From positions 278,521 through 342,520 of the forward strand of contig NZ_CABVPX010000004.1 in the NCBI RefSeq assembly GCF_902499125.1: 64,000 nt of DNA. The letters are read 5' to 3'. Numbering within the stretch: the first letter of the stretch is position 1; every line of letters begins with the position of its first letter. The position numbers were made by a program, and so were the translations under genes. Positions 24,056 to 32,451 of this stretch are shown in pieces. Source of the stretch: Burkholderia arboris. GTDB lineage: Bacteria; Pseudomonadota; Gammaproteobacteria; Burkholderiales; Burkholderiaceae. The notes beneath the pieces were generated by a model that was given only the letters and a program-made list of their open reading frames with translations, was not told where the DNA came from and did no database searches.

Positions 24056-26302
24056 TTACGCGGCGCCGAGCCGGCGCGCGTAGTCGTTCGGGTCCAGCGG
24101 GCGGCTGAACAGGTAGCCCTGCTGCATGTCGCAGCCGATCTGCTGCAGGAACCACGACTGCGCCTGCGTCTCGACGCCCTCTGCCGTGACCTTCATCCCG
24201 AGCGAATGCGCCATCGCGACAACCGCCTGCGTGATCGCGACCGAGTCGTGATGATCGGGCACGCCCGACACGAACGAGCGGTCGACTTTCAGGTTGTGCA
24301 GCGGAAAGCGCTTCAGGTACGCGAGCGACGAATAGCCGGTGCCGAAATCGTCGACCGAGATCCGCACGTTCATGTCCGTGAGCGCTTCGAGCATCGGCAG
24401 CACGGTGTCCGTGTCGTTCATCAGCAGTCCTTCGGTGATCTCGAGTTCGAGCGCGGAAGGATCGAGCCGCGTTTGCGCGAGACAGCGATCGACCGATTCG
24501 ACGAGCCCTTCGTGGAACTGCCGAGGCGACAGGTTGACGGCCAGCATCAGGTCGGGCGCAATCGTGCGGCGCCATTCGGCCGCCTGCCTGCAGGCCGTTT
24601 CGAGCACCCACTGGCCGATCGCGACGATCAGCCCGGTATCTTCCGCCACCGGGATGAATTCCGCCGGCGACATCGGCCCGAGCTCGGGGCTGTTCCAGCG
24701 CAGCAACGCTTCGGCGCCGACCGTGCGCCCGCTGCGCGCATCGACGACGGGCTGGTAGGCGAGCCGCAGCATGTCCGACGCGAGCGCGCGCCGCAGCGAC
24801 TGCTCGACCGCGAAGCGGCGCTGCAGCCGCAGGTTGAGCTGCGCGGTGAAGAACGTGAAATGGTTGCGGCCGCGCTGCTTCGCGTCGTACATCGCCGAAT
24901 CGGCGTTGCGCATCAGCGTGACCGCATCGTCGCCGTCGCGCGGCGCGACGCTGATCCCGATCGATACGCCGAGCCAGTACTCGTTGTTCGCGATCGCGAA
25001 CGGTTTCGCGATCGCGTCGATCACCTCGCGCGCGAGCACCGCGAGGCGGTCGGGATCGTCGCAGTCGTCGACGAGAATCACGAACTCGTCGCCGCCGACG
25101 CGCGTGAGCGCATACCGGCTGCCCGCGCAGGCCGCGAGCCGCGCCGCGACACTGCGCAGCAGCGCGTCGCCCGCGTCGTGGCCGGCCGTGTCGTTGACCT
25201 TCTTGAAGCCGACGAGATCGATGAACAGGATCGCGACGCGTGCCGGCCGGCCCGCATCGTGCCCGCCGAACAGCTCGCGCATGCGATCGGCGAGCCAGCG
25301 GCGGTTGTAGAGGCCCGTCAGCGCATCGCGCGTCGCCAGGTAGCGCAGCTGCTGCTGCGCTTCGCGCACGGGGCCGATATCGTTGAACGACACGAGCACG
25401 GAGTCGGCCTGCGTCTCGCCCGGCCTCACGATCGGCACCGCGTTGCCGCGCACCCAGATGATGTCGCCGTCCGCCAGGCCGAAACCGACCGTGTAGTCGA
25501 GCATCGGCCTGGCCGTCTCGAGCGCGAGCCGGCTCGGCCACGCATCGGGCGCGATCGGCGTGCCGTCCTCGCGCAGCTTGCGCAGGATCACCGTCGACAG
25601 CCGGCGGCCGACGAGGTCGCCCTTCACGCGCATCATCCGGTTCGCGCTCGGGTTGCTGGCGACCACGACGCCGTCGCGCGATACGACGAGAATCCCTTCG
25701 TTCAGGCTGTTGACGACAAGCCGGTGATGTTCCTCGCTGCGCGCCAGCTGCCGCGCGATCCGGTCCTGGTGCACCGCGAGCCCGACGCTGTTGCCGATGT
25801 CGCGCAACAGTTCGGTTTCCTCGTCGCTCGGCCGGCGCGGCCGGCGGTGATAGACGGCGAACGCGCCGAGCACGGCGCCCGAGTCGTCGAGAAACGGCAC
25901 CGACCAGCATGCGCGCAGGCCCAGCGGCGATGCGATGGCACGGTAGTCGGCCCACAGCGGATCGGTTTCGATATCTTCGACGGCGACCATCCGGCGCTCG
26001 TACATCGCCGTGCCGCATGAGCCGGCCGCAGGCCCGATCGGCGCACCGTCGATCGCGGCGCTGTATTGCGCAGGCAACGACGGCGCCGCACCGACGCGCA
26101 CGTGCACGCCGTCCGTATCGAGCAGCAGGATCGTGCACGATGCGCCGTCGCCGAGCAAAGCCTCGGCACGCCGGCAAACTTCGATCAGCAGTTCCGGCAG
26201 CGGGGTGTTGCGCGTGATCAGTCGCAGCACGCTTTGTTCGGACGCGAGCACTTCCGCCGCGAGCCCGAGGCTGTAACGAGAACTTTGCGGTTCGGTATTC
26301 AA
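24056..26302 (-). CDS. GAF-PAS-GGDEF-EAL cyclic di-GMP protein
   Basis: A protein of about 748 residues with a GAF domain (about residues 25-185), a PAS domain (about 195-310), a GGDEF domain with intact VGGDEF (403-407), and an EAL domain with GAEALLRW (529-536) and DDFGTGYSSL (about 655). The inhibitory RxxD motif before GGDEF is absent. It could make or break c-di-GMP; both sites look intact. I chose the TTG at 26302 (after AGGA) as the start, because the longer ATG frame at 26461 begins upstream of an AT-rich promoter-like segment. It converges on wspR with a 15-bp gap. Confidence 0.85.
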   Translation of the reverse strand: MNTEPQSSRYSLGLAAEVLASEQSVLRLITRNTPLPELLIEVCRRAEALLGDGASCTILLLDTDGVHVRVGAAPSLPAQYSAAIDGAPIGPAAGSCGTAMYERRMVAVEDIETDPLWADYRAIASPLGLRACWSVPFLDDSGAVLGAFAVYHRRPRRPSDEETELLRDIGNSVGLAVHQDRIARQLARSEEHHRLVVNSLNEGILVVSRDGVVVASNPSANRMMRVKGDLVGRRLSTVILRKLREDGTPIAPDAWPSRLALETARPMLDYTVGFGLADGDIIWVRGNAVPIVRPGETQADSVLVSFNDIGPVREAQQQLRYLATRDALTGLYNRRWLADRMRELFGGHDAGRPARVAILFIDLVGFKKVNDTAGHDAGDALLRSVAARLAACAGSRYALTRVGGDEFVILVDDCDDPDRLAVLAREVIDAIAKPFAIANNEYWLGVSIGISVAPRDGDDAVTLMRNADSAMYDAKQRGRNHFTFFTAQLNLRLQRRFAVEQSLRRALASDMLRLAYQPVVDARSGRTVGAEALLRWNSPELGPMSPAEFIPVAEDTGLIVAIGQWVLETACRQAAEWRRTIAPDLMLAVNLSPRQFHEGLVESVDRCLAQTRLDPSALELEITEGLLMNDTDTVLPMLEALTDMNVRISVDDFGTGYSSLAYLKRFPLHNLKVDRSFVSGVPDHHDSVAITQAVVAMAHSLGMKVTAEGVETQAQSWFLQQIGCDMQQGYLFSRPLDPNDYARRLGAA

Positions 26303-26627
26303 GATGAATCCTGCCGTCTGTCCGACCGGGTCTGATGCGCCCGATTCGTTATCGATCTTCCGTGCCCTGTTTCGCCCCGGGTTTACGCCGATGCCCGGTG
26401 CGCCCCGTTTGCGCGCCGAGCCAAGGCGCGCCGAAATATATTTAACACCAATCCGTGACAACCGGCGTGTCCGCGCACATCAGGGCTTACGCTCGGTTGC
26501 CGCTCCCCCGCCCGCGGCGGTCAGCTCGCCGAAAGGCTTGCGCGCCGCGCGACGGCCTCGGGCGCCCCGGCGCGCCGGCTCCGAAACCGGTTCGTCAGAT
26601 TGTGACGGCGCGCGGCTCCGTTCCCGG
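26303..26627 (-). promoter_or_regulatory. 325-bp region holding the GGDEF-EAL gene promoter
   Basis: Read leftwards, TTGTCA (26456-26461) and the AT-rich block at 26430-26446, one of the few in the area, form a plausible sigma-70 promoter, giving a leader of about 130 nt before the TTG start. The part from 26462 to 26627 is GC-rich spacer beyond the stop of the leftward LysR gene. No further gene is supported. Confidence 0.4.
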
Positions 26628-27659
26628 TCAATCGCCGGCGCCGGGAGGCGTGCGCGTCACGGCCTTCAGCGCATCGATCGCGGCGGCGACCGACACGCTC
26701 GCGGGCGCCGCATACAGCGCGCCGACCGTATCGGGCATCGTCGACAGTTTCAGCGGCAGCCGGCCGACGCGCTCGCCGGCTCGCGTCGCCAGATCGAATG
26801 CGCGGGCCGACTGCACGAACAGGCACGGCGACTGTTCGGCGACCGCGCGGTTGGTCTGCCACGACACCGATTCCATCAGCACGGACGGCGGCGCCAGGCC
26901 CGCCTTCGCGAACTCGGCGTCGAGCGCCGTGCGCGCGGGCGACCCCAGCGGCGGCGCGATCCACGGAAACGCGGCCGCGTCGCGCCAGCCGATCCGCGCG
27001 CGCCCGAGCAGCGGATGGCGCGGGCCGCAGACGACGATCATGTCGTCGCGGTACAGCGGCGCGACGTCGAGCCCCGCGCGTAGCGCCGACGCGTCGAGCC
27101 GGCACACGAGCAGGTCGAGCTCGCGGCGCTGCGCCTGCGCGAGCATCCGGTCGAGCGTGTCTTCCCGCACGTTGAGCTGCACCGGGCGGCCGGCTTCCCG
27201 CAACCAGGCGAGCGCGCCCGGAATCAGCTGCGGCGCCATGTTCGGCAGCAGGCCGATCGACACCGGGCGGCCGGCGCCCGTGCGCAGCGCGTCGAACGCC
27301 GGCGCGACGCCTCGCATGTCGGTCAGCACGCGGCCGATGCATTCGAGCAGCGCATCGCCGTACGCCGTCGGCGCGACACGCCGCGACGTGCGCTCGAACA
27401 GCGGCAGGCCGAGCGATTCCTCGAGCTCGCGCAGCCATTTCGACAGCGCCGGCTGCGTGATCGACGCCGCCTCGGCCGTGCGCGCGAAGCTGCGCGTGCG
27501 CCCGAGCGTGTCGAGCGTTTCCATGTCACGCACGCGCAGCCGGCGCAGCGCCTGCGCGATGCGCTGCTCGTGGGCCGGTGCGCCGGGCGGCGCGAGCGGT
27601 TCCGGGCGCGTACGGCCGGCCGGGGCGCGGGGGTCGAAGGTCACGGGCGTCTCCGTCAT
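26628..27659 (-). CDS. LysR-family regulator, divergent from the sulfatase gene
   Basis: A 343-residue LysR protein with a longer than usual N-terminus: about 40 Pro/Arg-rich residues precede the helix-turn-helix (ETLDTLGRTRSFARTAEAASITQPALSKWL, about 47-76). If it begins at the internal ATG of MET LDTL, the length would be the more usual 298. The substrate-binding domain follows at about 130-330. It is divergent from a sulfatase gene, and the intergenic region carries twin ATCGATCGAT sites (27676-27706), so it probably controls the sulfatase. Confidence 0.88.
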   Translation of the reverse strand: MTETPVTFDPRAPAGRTRPEPLAPPGAPAHEQRIAQALRRLRVRDMETLDTLGRTRSFARTAEAASITQPALSKWLRELEESLGLPLFERTSRRVAPTAYGDALLECIGRVLTDMRGVAPAFDALRTGAGRPVSIGLLPNMAPQLIPGALAWLREAGRPVQLNVREDTLDRMLAQAQRRELDLLVCRLDASALRAGLDVAPLYRDDMIVVCGPRHPLLGRARIGWRDAAAFPWIAPPLGSPARTALDAEFAKAGLAPPSVLMESVSWQTNRAVAEQSPCLFVQSARAFDLATRAGERVGRLPLKLSTMPDTVGALYAAPASVSVAAAIDALKAVTRTPPGAGD

Positions 27660-27675
27660 TCATGTTCGGCAGGTT

Positions 27676-27706
27676 ATCGATCGATCCCGATCTTTCATCG
27701 ATCGAT
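27676..27706. promoter_or_regulatory. Twin ATCGATCGAT sites, 21 bp apart
   Basis: ATCGATCGAT, itself a perfect 10-bp palindrome, occurs at 27676-27685 and again at 27697-27706. The start-to-start distance of 21 bp is two helical turns, so both sites face the same side of the DNA. The block lies between the divergent LysR (start 27659) and sulfatase (start 27779) genes, as expected for recognition and activation sites of a LysR tetramer. Confidence 0.6.
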
Positions 27707-27778
27707 ACGCGATCCTGCCGCATAGTCGTCGGCATGAAAACCCCCGGCACGAGCCGGCACGACCAGGAGACAACCGAC

Positions 27779-29638
27779 GTGAAAGACGATCAGGACACCC
27801 CCGCCCCCGAGCCCACCGCGCGGCGTCAGTTCCTCAAGCTGGCCGGCGCGGCGGTCGCGTCGGCCGGTTTCGGCGCCGACGCGCTGGCCGCGACGCCGCC
27901 GCCCGGCGCACCGGCCGCCGGCGTCGCGAACGTCGCCGGCGTCGATCCGGCGCCCGCGTTCCAGGGCGCGGCAACCGCACCCGCCACACCGCCCGCCGGC
28001 TACAACATCCTGTTCATCCTCACCGACCAGGAACGCCACTTCGACCGCTGGCCGTTTCCGGTACCGGGCCGCGAAGCGCTGCGCCGCGACGGCATCACGT
28101 TCATGCATCACCAGATCGCCGCCTGCGTGTGCTCGCCGTCGCGCTCGACGGTCTATACCGGGCAGCACATCCAGCACACCGGCGTGCTCGACAACGCGGG
28201 CGTGCCCTGGCAGAAGGACATGTCGCCGGACGTGCGCACCGTCGGCCACATGCTGCGCGATGCGGGCTACTACGCCGCGTATCTCGGCAAGTGGCACCTG
28301 AGCGCTTCGATGCACGAAACCGCGAGCCCGTACACGGCGCCGGTGGCCGACTACAACCGTACGATCCGCGCGTATGGCTTCGACGACTATTTCGGCGTGG
28401 GCGACCTGATCGGCATGGTGCGCGGCGGCTACCAGTACGACGGGATCACGGCCGAAGCCGCGGTGAGCTGGATGCGCAACCATGCGCCGCGCCTCGCGAA
28501 GGAAGGCAAGCCGTGGTTCCTCGCGGTGAATCTCGTGAATCCGCACGACGCGATGTTCGTGAACACCGACACGAACGGCTCGACGGTGCAGGATGCGAAC
28601 CATCCGATGCTCGGCAACGCGCCGCCGCCGAACGACGCGCTGTACCGCACGTCATGGCGCGACGTGCCGCTCGCGCCATCGCGACGGCAGCCGTATGACG
28701 AGCCGGGGCGGCCACCCGCGCACGGGATGTTCAACGCCGCGCATGCGAACCTCGTCGGGCGTTACCCGTTTACCGACGAACGCTTGCGCATCTATCAGGA
28801 CAACTACTTCAACTGCGTCCGCGATTGCGACACGCACGTCGTGCGCCTGCTGCAGTCGCTGCAGTCGCTGGGGCTCGACGAACGCACGATCGTCGTGATG
28901 ACGGCCGATCACGGCGATCACATCGGTGCGCACCAGCTCGTCGGCAAGGGCGCGACCGCGTACCAGCCGCAGAACCACGTACCGCTCGTGATCCGCCATC
29001 CCGCGTATCCGGGCGGCATGCAGTGCGATGCGCTGACGTCGCACATCGACATCGCGCCGACGCTGCTCGGGCTCACCGGCCTCGACGACGCACGGCTCGC
29101 GACGATCCGCGGCAGCGCGCTGAAGGGGCACGACCTCACGCGCTGGCTCGCGAAGCCGGCCGACGCGAAACGGCATGCGGCGCGCGACGCCACGCTGTTC
29201 AACTACGCGATGCTGCTGTACTACGACAGCGAATGGATGCTGAAGGAACTGAGTACGCTGCGGCAGAAAGGCGTGCCGGAGGACGAGCTGCTGCGCCGCG
29301 CGCTGGCGCAACAGCCGGATTTCCGGTTGCGCGGCACGATCCGCAGCGTGTTCGACGGCCGCTACCGCTTCACGCGCTATTTCTCGCCGCTCGAATTCAA
29401 CCGGCCGACGACGCTCGAAGCGCTGTTCGCGCGCAACGATGTCGAGCTGTTCGACGTCGCGAGCGACCCGGGCGAGATGCGCAATCTCGCAACCGACCGC
29501 CAGCGGCACGGCGAGCTGCTGCTCGCGATGAACGGCCGCCTGAACGACCTGATCGCGAGCGAAGTCGGCGACGACAGCCCCGACGTGATGCCGATCCGCG
29601 ACGGCAAGGTGCAGGTGCAGATCCGCAAGCGGCACTGA
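27779..29638 (+). CDS. Tat-exported formylglycine-dependent sulfatase
   Basis: A 619-residue alkaline-phosphatase-superfamily hydrolase. A twin-arginine signal (TARRQFLKLAGAAVASAGFG, residues 13-32) directs it to the periplasm. The sulfatase signature C118-S-P-S-R122 supplies the Cys converted to formylglycine; metal ligands include the Asp of LTDQE (about 82) and MTADHGDH further on, and GKWHLS follows. Substrate could be an aryl or alkyl sulfate or a phosphonate monoester. Start GTG 27779 was chosen because AGGAGA (27765-27770) lies 8 nt before it; an in-frame ATG at 27734 has no such site. It is divergent from a LysR gene. Confidence 0.88.
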   Translation: MKDDQDTPAPEPTARRQFLKLAGAAVASAGFGADALAATPPPGAPAAGVANVAGVDPAPAFQGAATAPATPPAGYNILFILTDQERHFDRWPFPVPGREALRRDGITFMHHQIAACVCSPSRSTVYTGQHIQHTGVLDNAGVPWQKDMSPDVRTVGHMLRDAGYYAAYLGKWHLSASMHETASPYTAPVADYNRTIRAYGFDDYFGVGDLIGMVRGGYQYDGITAEAAVSWMRNHAPRLAKEGKPWFLAVNLVNPHDAMFVNTDTNGSTVQDANHPMLGNAPPPNDALYRTSWRDVPLAPSRRQPYDEPGRPPAHGMFNAAHANLVGRYPFTDERLRIYQDNYFNCVRDCDTHVVRLLQSLQSLGLDERTIVVMTADHGDHIGAHQLVGKGATAYQPQNHVPLVIRHPAYPGGMQCDALTSHIDIAPTLLGLTGLDDARLATIRGSALKGHDLTRWLAKPADAKRHAARDATLFNYAMLLYYDSEWMLKELSTLRQKGVPEDELLRRALAQQPDFRLRGTIRSVFDGRYRFTRYFSPLEFNRPTTLEALFARNDVELFDVASDPGEMRNLATDRQRHGELLLAMNGRLNDLIASEVGDDSPDVMPIRDGKVQVQIRKRH

Positions 29639-29660
29639 CGGCCTGAACGCAGCCGGCCAG

Positions 29661-29682
29661 GGCGCGCGGAACACCGCGCGCC
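29661..29682. terminator. Hairpin between convergent sulfatase and LysR genes
   Basis: GGCGCGCGG-AACA-CCGCGCGCC is a perfect 9-bp stem with a tetraloop in the 49-bp gap between two convergent genes. There is no U-tract on either side. Its placement suits a bidirectional transcription stop. Confidence 0.5.
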
Positions 29683-29687
29683 GCCCG

Positions 29688-30581
29688 TCAATCCTTCCGG
29701 ATGTGTTCGGCCAGGAAGTCGATCAGCAGGCGCACGCGCGGCAGCAACCCGCGCCGCGACGGAAACACCGCGTGCACCACGCCGCCCTTCGGCGCCCAGC
29801 CCGGCAGCACGTCGACCAGCGTGCCGTTGCGCAGGTCGTCCTCGACGACCATGCACGGCAGCTGCACGATGCCGACGCCGTGAATCGCCGCGTCGCGCAG
29901 CGCGTGCATGTCGTCGGTCACGAAACGCGGGTGATGGCGCAGTTGCGCGTGCGCGCCGTTCGGCCCGACCAGGTGCCACACGTGATGCCGCGTCGGCCCC
30001 CAGTCGAGGCTCGGCGCGCCGATCAGCTCGGCCGGGTCGGACGGCACCGCGCGCCCGGCCAGCCAGTGCGGCGCGGCGACCAGCCGCTGCGGGCTGTCGG
30101 CGAGCACGCGCATCACGAGATCGCTGTCCTCGAGCGGCGGGAAACGCACGCGCAACGCGAGATCGAATCCTTCGCTCAGCAGGTCGACGCGGCGGTTCGT
30201 CGCCTCGAGATGCACGTGTACCTGCGGATGAATCGCCATGAAGCGCGCGACCAGCTCGCTCACGCGGTATTCGAGCAACGCGGTCGGGCAGCTGACGCGG
30301 ACGATGCCGCGCGGCTCCGCGTGCCGCCGCTCGATCACCTCGCGTGCGGCGTCGGCCTCGACCAGCACGGCGAGACAGCGCTCATAGAATTCGCGCCCGG
30401 TTTCCGTGACCGTGAAATGACGCGTCGTGCGCTGCAGCAGCCGCACGTCGTACTGCGCTTCCAGCGCCGCGATGCGCCGGCTCAGCGTCGATTTCGGCAC
30501 GTCCAGCGCGCGCCCGGCCTGCGTGAACCCGCCGTGCTCGACCACCTTCACGAAATAGTAGAGGTCGTTCAGGTCATCCAT
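29688..30581 (-). CDS. LysR-family regulator, divergent from the isochorismatase-like gene
   Basis: A 297-residue LysR protein of the large AaeR/DsdC-like PtxR group (MDDLNDLYYFVKVVEHGGFTQAGRALDVPKSTLSRRIAALE at the N-terminus, helix-turn-helix about residues 18-37). Start ATG 30581 has GGTGGAA upstream. An imperfect site, TGTTC-N8-GAACA (30585-30602), overlaps its ribosome site and could serve autoregulation. It is divergent from a cysteine hydrolase gene at 30883 that it probably controls. Confidence 0.88.
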   Translation of the reverse strand: MDDLNDLYYFVKVVEHGGFTQAGRALDVPKSTLSRRIAALEAQYDVRLLQRTTRHFTVTETGREFYERCLAVLVEADAAREVIERRHAEPRGIVRVSCPTALLEYRVSELVARFMAIHPQVHVHLEATNRRVDLLSEGFDLALRVRFPPLEDSDLVMRVLADSPQRLVAAPHWLAGRAVPSDPAELIGAPSLDWGPTRHHVWHLVGPNGAHAQLRHHPRFVTDDMHALRDAAIHGVGIVQLPCMVVEDDLRNGTLVDVLPGWAPKGGVVHAVFPSRRGLLPRVRLLIDFLAEHIRKD

Positions 30582-30882
30582 GATTGTTCCACCCATAGAA
30601 CACTGACGGCATTTTAAGGGACTGGAACGCCGGTTGTTGCACGAATAGCATCCTGATTCGACGTGGATCGATGTCGTCGCGGCGGCCGGGATTTTTTCAG
30701 CGGGCGCCCTCGCCGGCCCGATCGATTCACTACGCTTGAAGCACTCGCCCGCCGCGTAACCGGCGCCGGACGTTTGCGACGGCGCGATCGCGCAGCCGCG
30801 GCGAGTGTCCCGACACCGCGGCCGCGCCACTCTGGCCCCACGGGATTCCACTTCACTTCCTGCACTGTCTCTGGAGGCAACC
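30582..30882. promoter_or_regulatory. 301-bp divergent region between LysR and the isochorismatase-like gene
   Basis: It holds the dyad TGTTC-N8-GAACA at 30585-30602 next to the LysR start, and a moderately AT-rich patch at 30600-30665, where promoters for both directions may lie. No coding frame is supported. The rightward gene has CTGGAGG just before its ATG. Confidence 0.4.
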
Positions 30883-31521
30883 ATGGCAAGCGAACCGGTT
30901 CGCGACCCCGCGAACGACCACCTGCTCACCCCGCAGAACGCGGCGTTCATCGTCATCGATTACCAGCCGGTCCAGGTGAACTCCATCGCGTCGATGGATC
31001 GCCAACTGCTGATCAACAACATCGTCGGCGCGTCGAAGGCGGCCGTCGCGTACGGCCTGCCGATCGTCCATTCGACCGTCAACGTGAAGACGGGCCTGAA
31101 CAAGCCGCCGATCCCGCAGCTGCGCGCGGCGCTCGAAGGCTATCCGACCTACGACCGCACGAGCATCAACTCGTGGGAAGACGTCGAATTCCGCCGGGCC
31201 GTCGAGGCGACCGGCCGCAAGAAACTGATCATGACCGCGCTGTGGACCGAGGCATGCCTGACGTTCCCGGCGCTCGACGCGCTGAAGGCCGGCTACGAGG
31301 TCTACGTGGTGGTCGATGCGGTCGGCGGCACGTCGGTCGCCGCGCACGAAGCCGCGCTGCGCCGCATCGAGCAGGCCGGCGGCCAGATGATCAGCGTCGC
31401 GCAGCTGTTCTGCGAGCTGCAGCGCGACTGGGCACGCAGCGCCACCGTGCCGGCGTTCATCAACCTGTTCATCGAAACCGGCGGAACGGCCGGCATCCAG
31501 TTCTCGTACGACAAGAGCTGA
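30883..31521 (+). CDS. Isochorismatase-family (YcaC-like) cysteine hydrolase
   Basis: A 212-residue alpha/beta hydrolase of the isochorismatase superfamily. Asp26 in FIVIDYQP and Cys125 in WTEACLTFPALDAL are the catalytic Asp and Cys; NSWEDVEFRRAVEATGRKKLI matches the YcaC subgroup. The family hydrolyses amides, ureas or isochorismate, and the substrate here is unknown. Start ATG 30883 follows TGGAGGCAACC. It stands alone, divergent from a LysR gene, and is followed by a long hairpin at 31528-31572. Confidence 0.85.
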   Translation: MASEPVRDPANDHLLTPQNAAFIVIDYQPVQVNSIASMDRQLLINNIVGASKAAVAYGLPIVHSTVNVKTGLNKPPIPQLRAALEGYPTYDRTSINSWEDVEFRRAVEATGRKKLIMTALWTEACLTFPALDALKAGYEVYVVVDAVGGTSVAAHEAALRRIEQAGGQMISVAQLFCELQRDWARSATVPAFINLFIETGGTAGIQFSYDKS

Positions 31522-31527
31522 CCAGCC

Positions 31528-31572
31528 GGGCGCGCGCGACCGCCGGTGTTTGCCGGCCGGCGGCGCGCGCCC
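31528..31572 (+). terminator. Long GC hairpin after the hydrolase gene
   Basis: The outer stem GGGCGCGCGC / GCGCGCGCCC (31528-31537 with 31563-31572) is perfect, and an inner CGCCGG/CCGGCG stem extends it. It begins 7 bp after the stop codon. No U-tract follows; instead the CCCGYG repeat starts inside its 3' arm. Confidence 0.55.
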
Positions 31573-31596
31573 GTGCCCGTGCCCGCGCCCGCGCCC
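31570..31596. repeat. Short tandem repeat of CCCGYG
   Basis: Two CCCGTG units are followed by two CCCGCG units and a final CCC, 4.5 copies of a 6-mer. It starts in the 3' arm of the hairpin at 31528-31572, in a non-coding gap. Such 6-mer runs can change copy number by slippage, but nothing coding would be affected here. Confidence 0.7.
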
Positions 31597-31728
31597 TGCT
31601 CGTCAGCGCCGCCGCGGCCGCCCGGGCCGCGTTTTCGTATCCGTGATTCAATGTCGATGAAACCGGCGCCGCGCAGTCCGGCGGCACGGCGATATGCCCC
31701 CTCATCGAACGACCTTCACTGGATCACC

Positions 31729-32451
31729 ATGACGAACCCTGCCGAAATCAAGGCGCTCGTTTTCGATGTCTTCGGAACGATCGTCGACTGGAGAAGCGGT
31801 GTCGCACGCGGCGCCGCCGCGTTCCTGGACCGCCACGCGCCGGCGCTCGACCCGTTCGCGTTCGCCGACGCGTGGCGCGCCGAATATTCGCCGTCGATGG
31901 AGGAAATCCGCAGCGGGCGCCGCCGCTACGTGCGGCTCGACGTGCTGCATCGCGAGAACCTCGTGCGCACGCTCGACCGCTTCGGGATCGCGGAGGTACC
32001 CGACGCCGAGATCGACGCGCTCACGGCCGCATGGCACCGGCTCGACCCGTGGCCCGATTCCGTCGCCGGGCTGCACCGGCTGAAGCAGCGCTACATCATC
32101 GCGCCGCTGTCGAACGGCAATATCCGGCTGATGGTCGACGTCGCGAAACACGGCGGGCTGCCGTGGGACGCGATTCTCGGCGCCGAGGTCGCCCGCGCAT
32201 ACAAGCCGTCGCCGAAGGTCTATACCGAAGCGGTCGAGATTCTCGGCATCGCGCCCGCCGAGCTGTGCCTGGTCGCCGCGCACAACGGGGACCTCGCCGC
32301 CGCGCGGCAACTCGGGCTGTCGACCGCGTTCGTGCTGCGGCCGACCGAGCACGGGCCCGCCCAGACCACCGATCTGAAAGCCGACGACGCGTGGGATTTC
32401 GACGTCAGGAACCTGAACGAACTCGCGGACCGGCTCGGCTGCCCGGGTTGA
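31729..32451 (+). CDS. HAD-family hydrolase, haloacid dehalogenase type II-like
   Basis: A 240-residue HAD protein of the L-2-haloacid dehalogenase subfamily. The nucleophile Asp13 is in LVFDVFGTIVDW, the Ser/Asn pair is in PLSNGN (about 118-123), and the Lys is in AYKPSPKVY (about 156-164). The usual SSNxWD motif near residue 180 reads AAHNGDL, so Ser and Trp are replaced and the substrate may not be a haloacid. Start ATG 31729. Its 3' end overlaps the convergent gene at 32405 by 47 bp. Confidence 0.82.
   Translation: MTNPAEIKALVFDVFGTIVDWRSGVARGAAAFLDRHAPALDPFAFADAWRAEYSPSMEEIRSGRRRYVRLDVLHRENLVRTLDRFGIAEVPDAEIDALTAAWHRLDPWPDSVAGLHRLKQRYIIAPLSNGNIRLMVDVAKHGGLPWDAILGAEVARAYKPSPKVYTEAVEILGIAPAELCLVAAHNGDLAAARQLGLSTAFVLRPTEHGPAQTTDLKADDAWDFDVRNLNELADRLGCPG

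Noticed and set aside
26303..26461. N-terminal extension of the GGDEF-EAL protein to ATG 26461
   Set aside because: The extension is Arg-rich, lacks any domain, and its start lies within or upstream of an AT-rich promoter-like block; the TTG at 26302 with AGGA upstream fits better.
27734..27778. ATG 27734 as start of the sulfatase
   Set aside because: No ribosome site precedes it, and AGGAGA at 27765-27770 is placed for the GTG at 27779, which gives a normal Tat signal length.
31570..31596. CRISPR-like repeat
   Set aside because: Units are only 6 bp with no spacers; it is a short tandem repeat.
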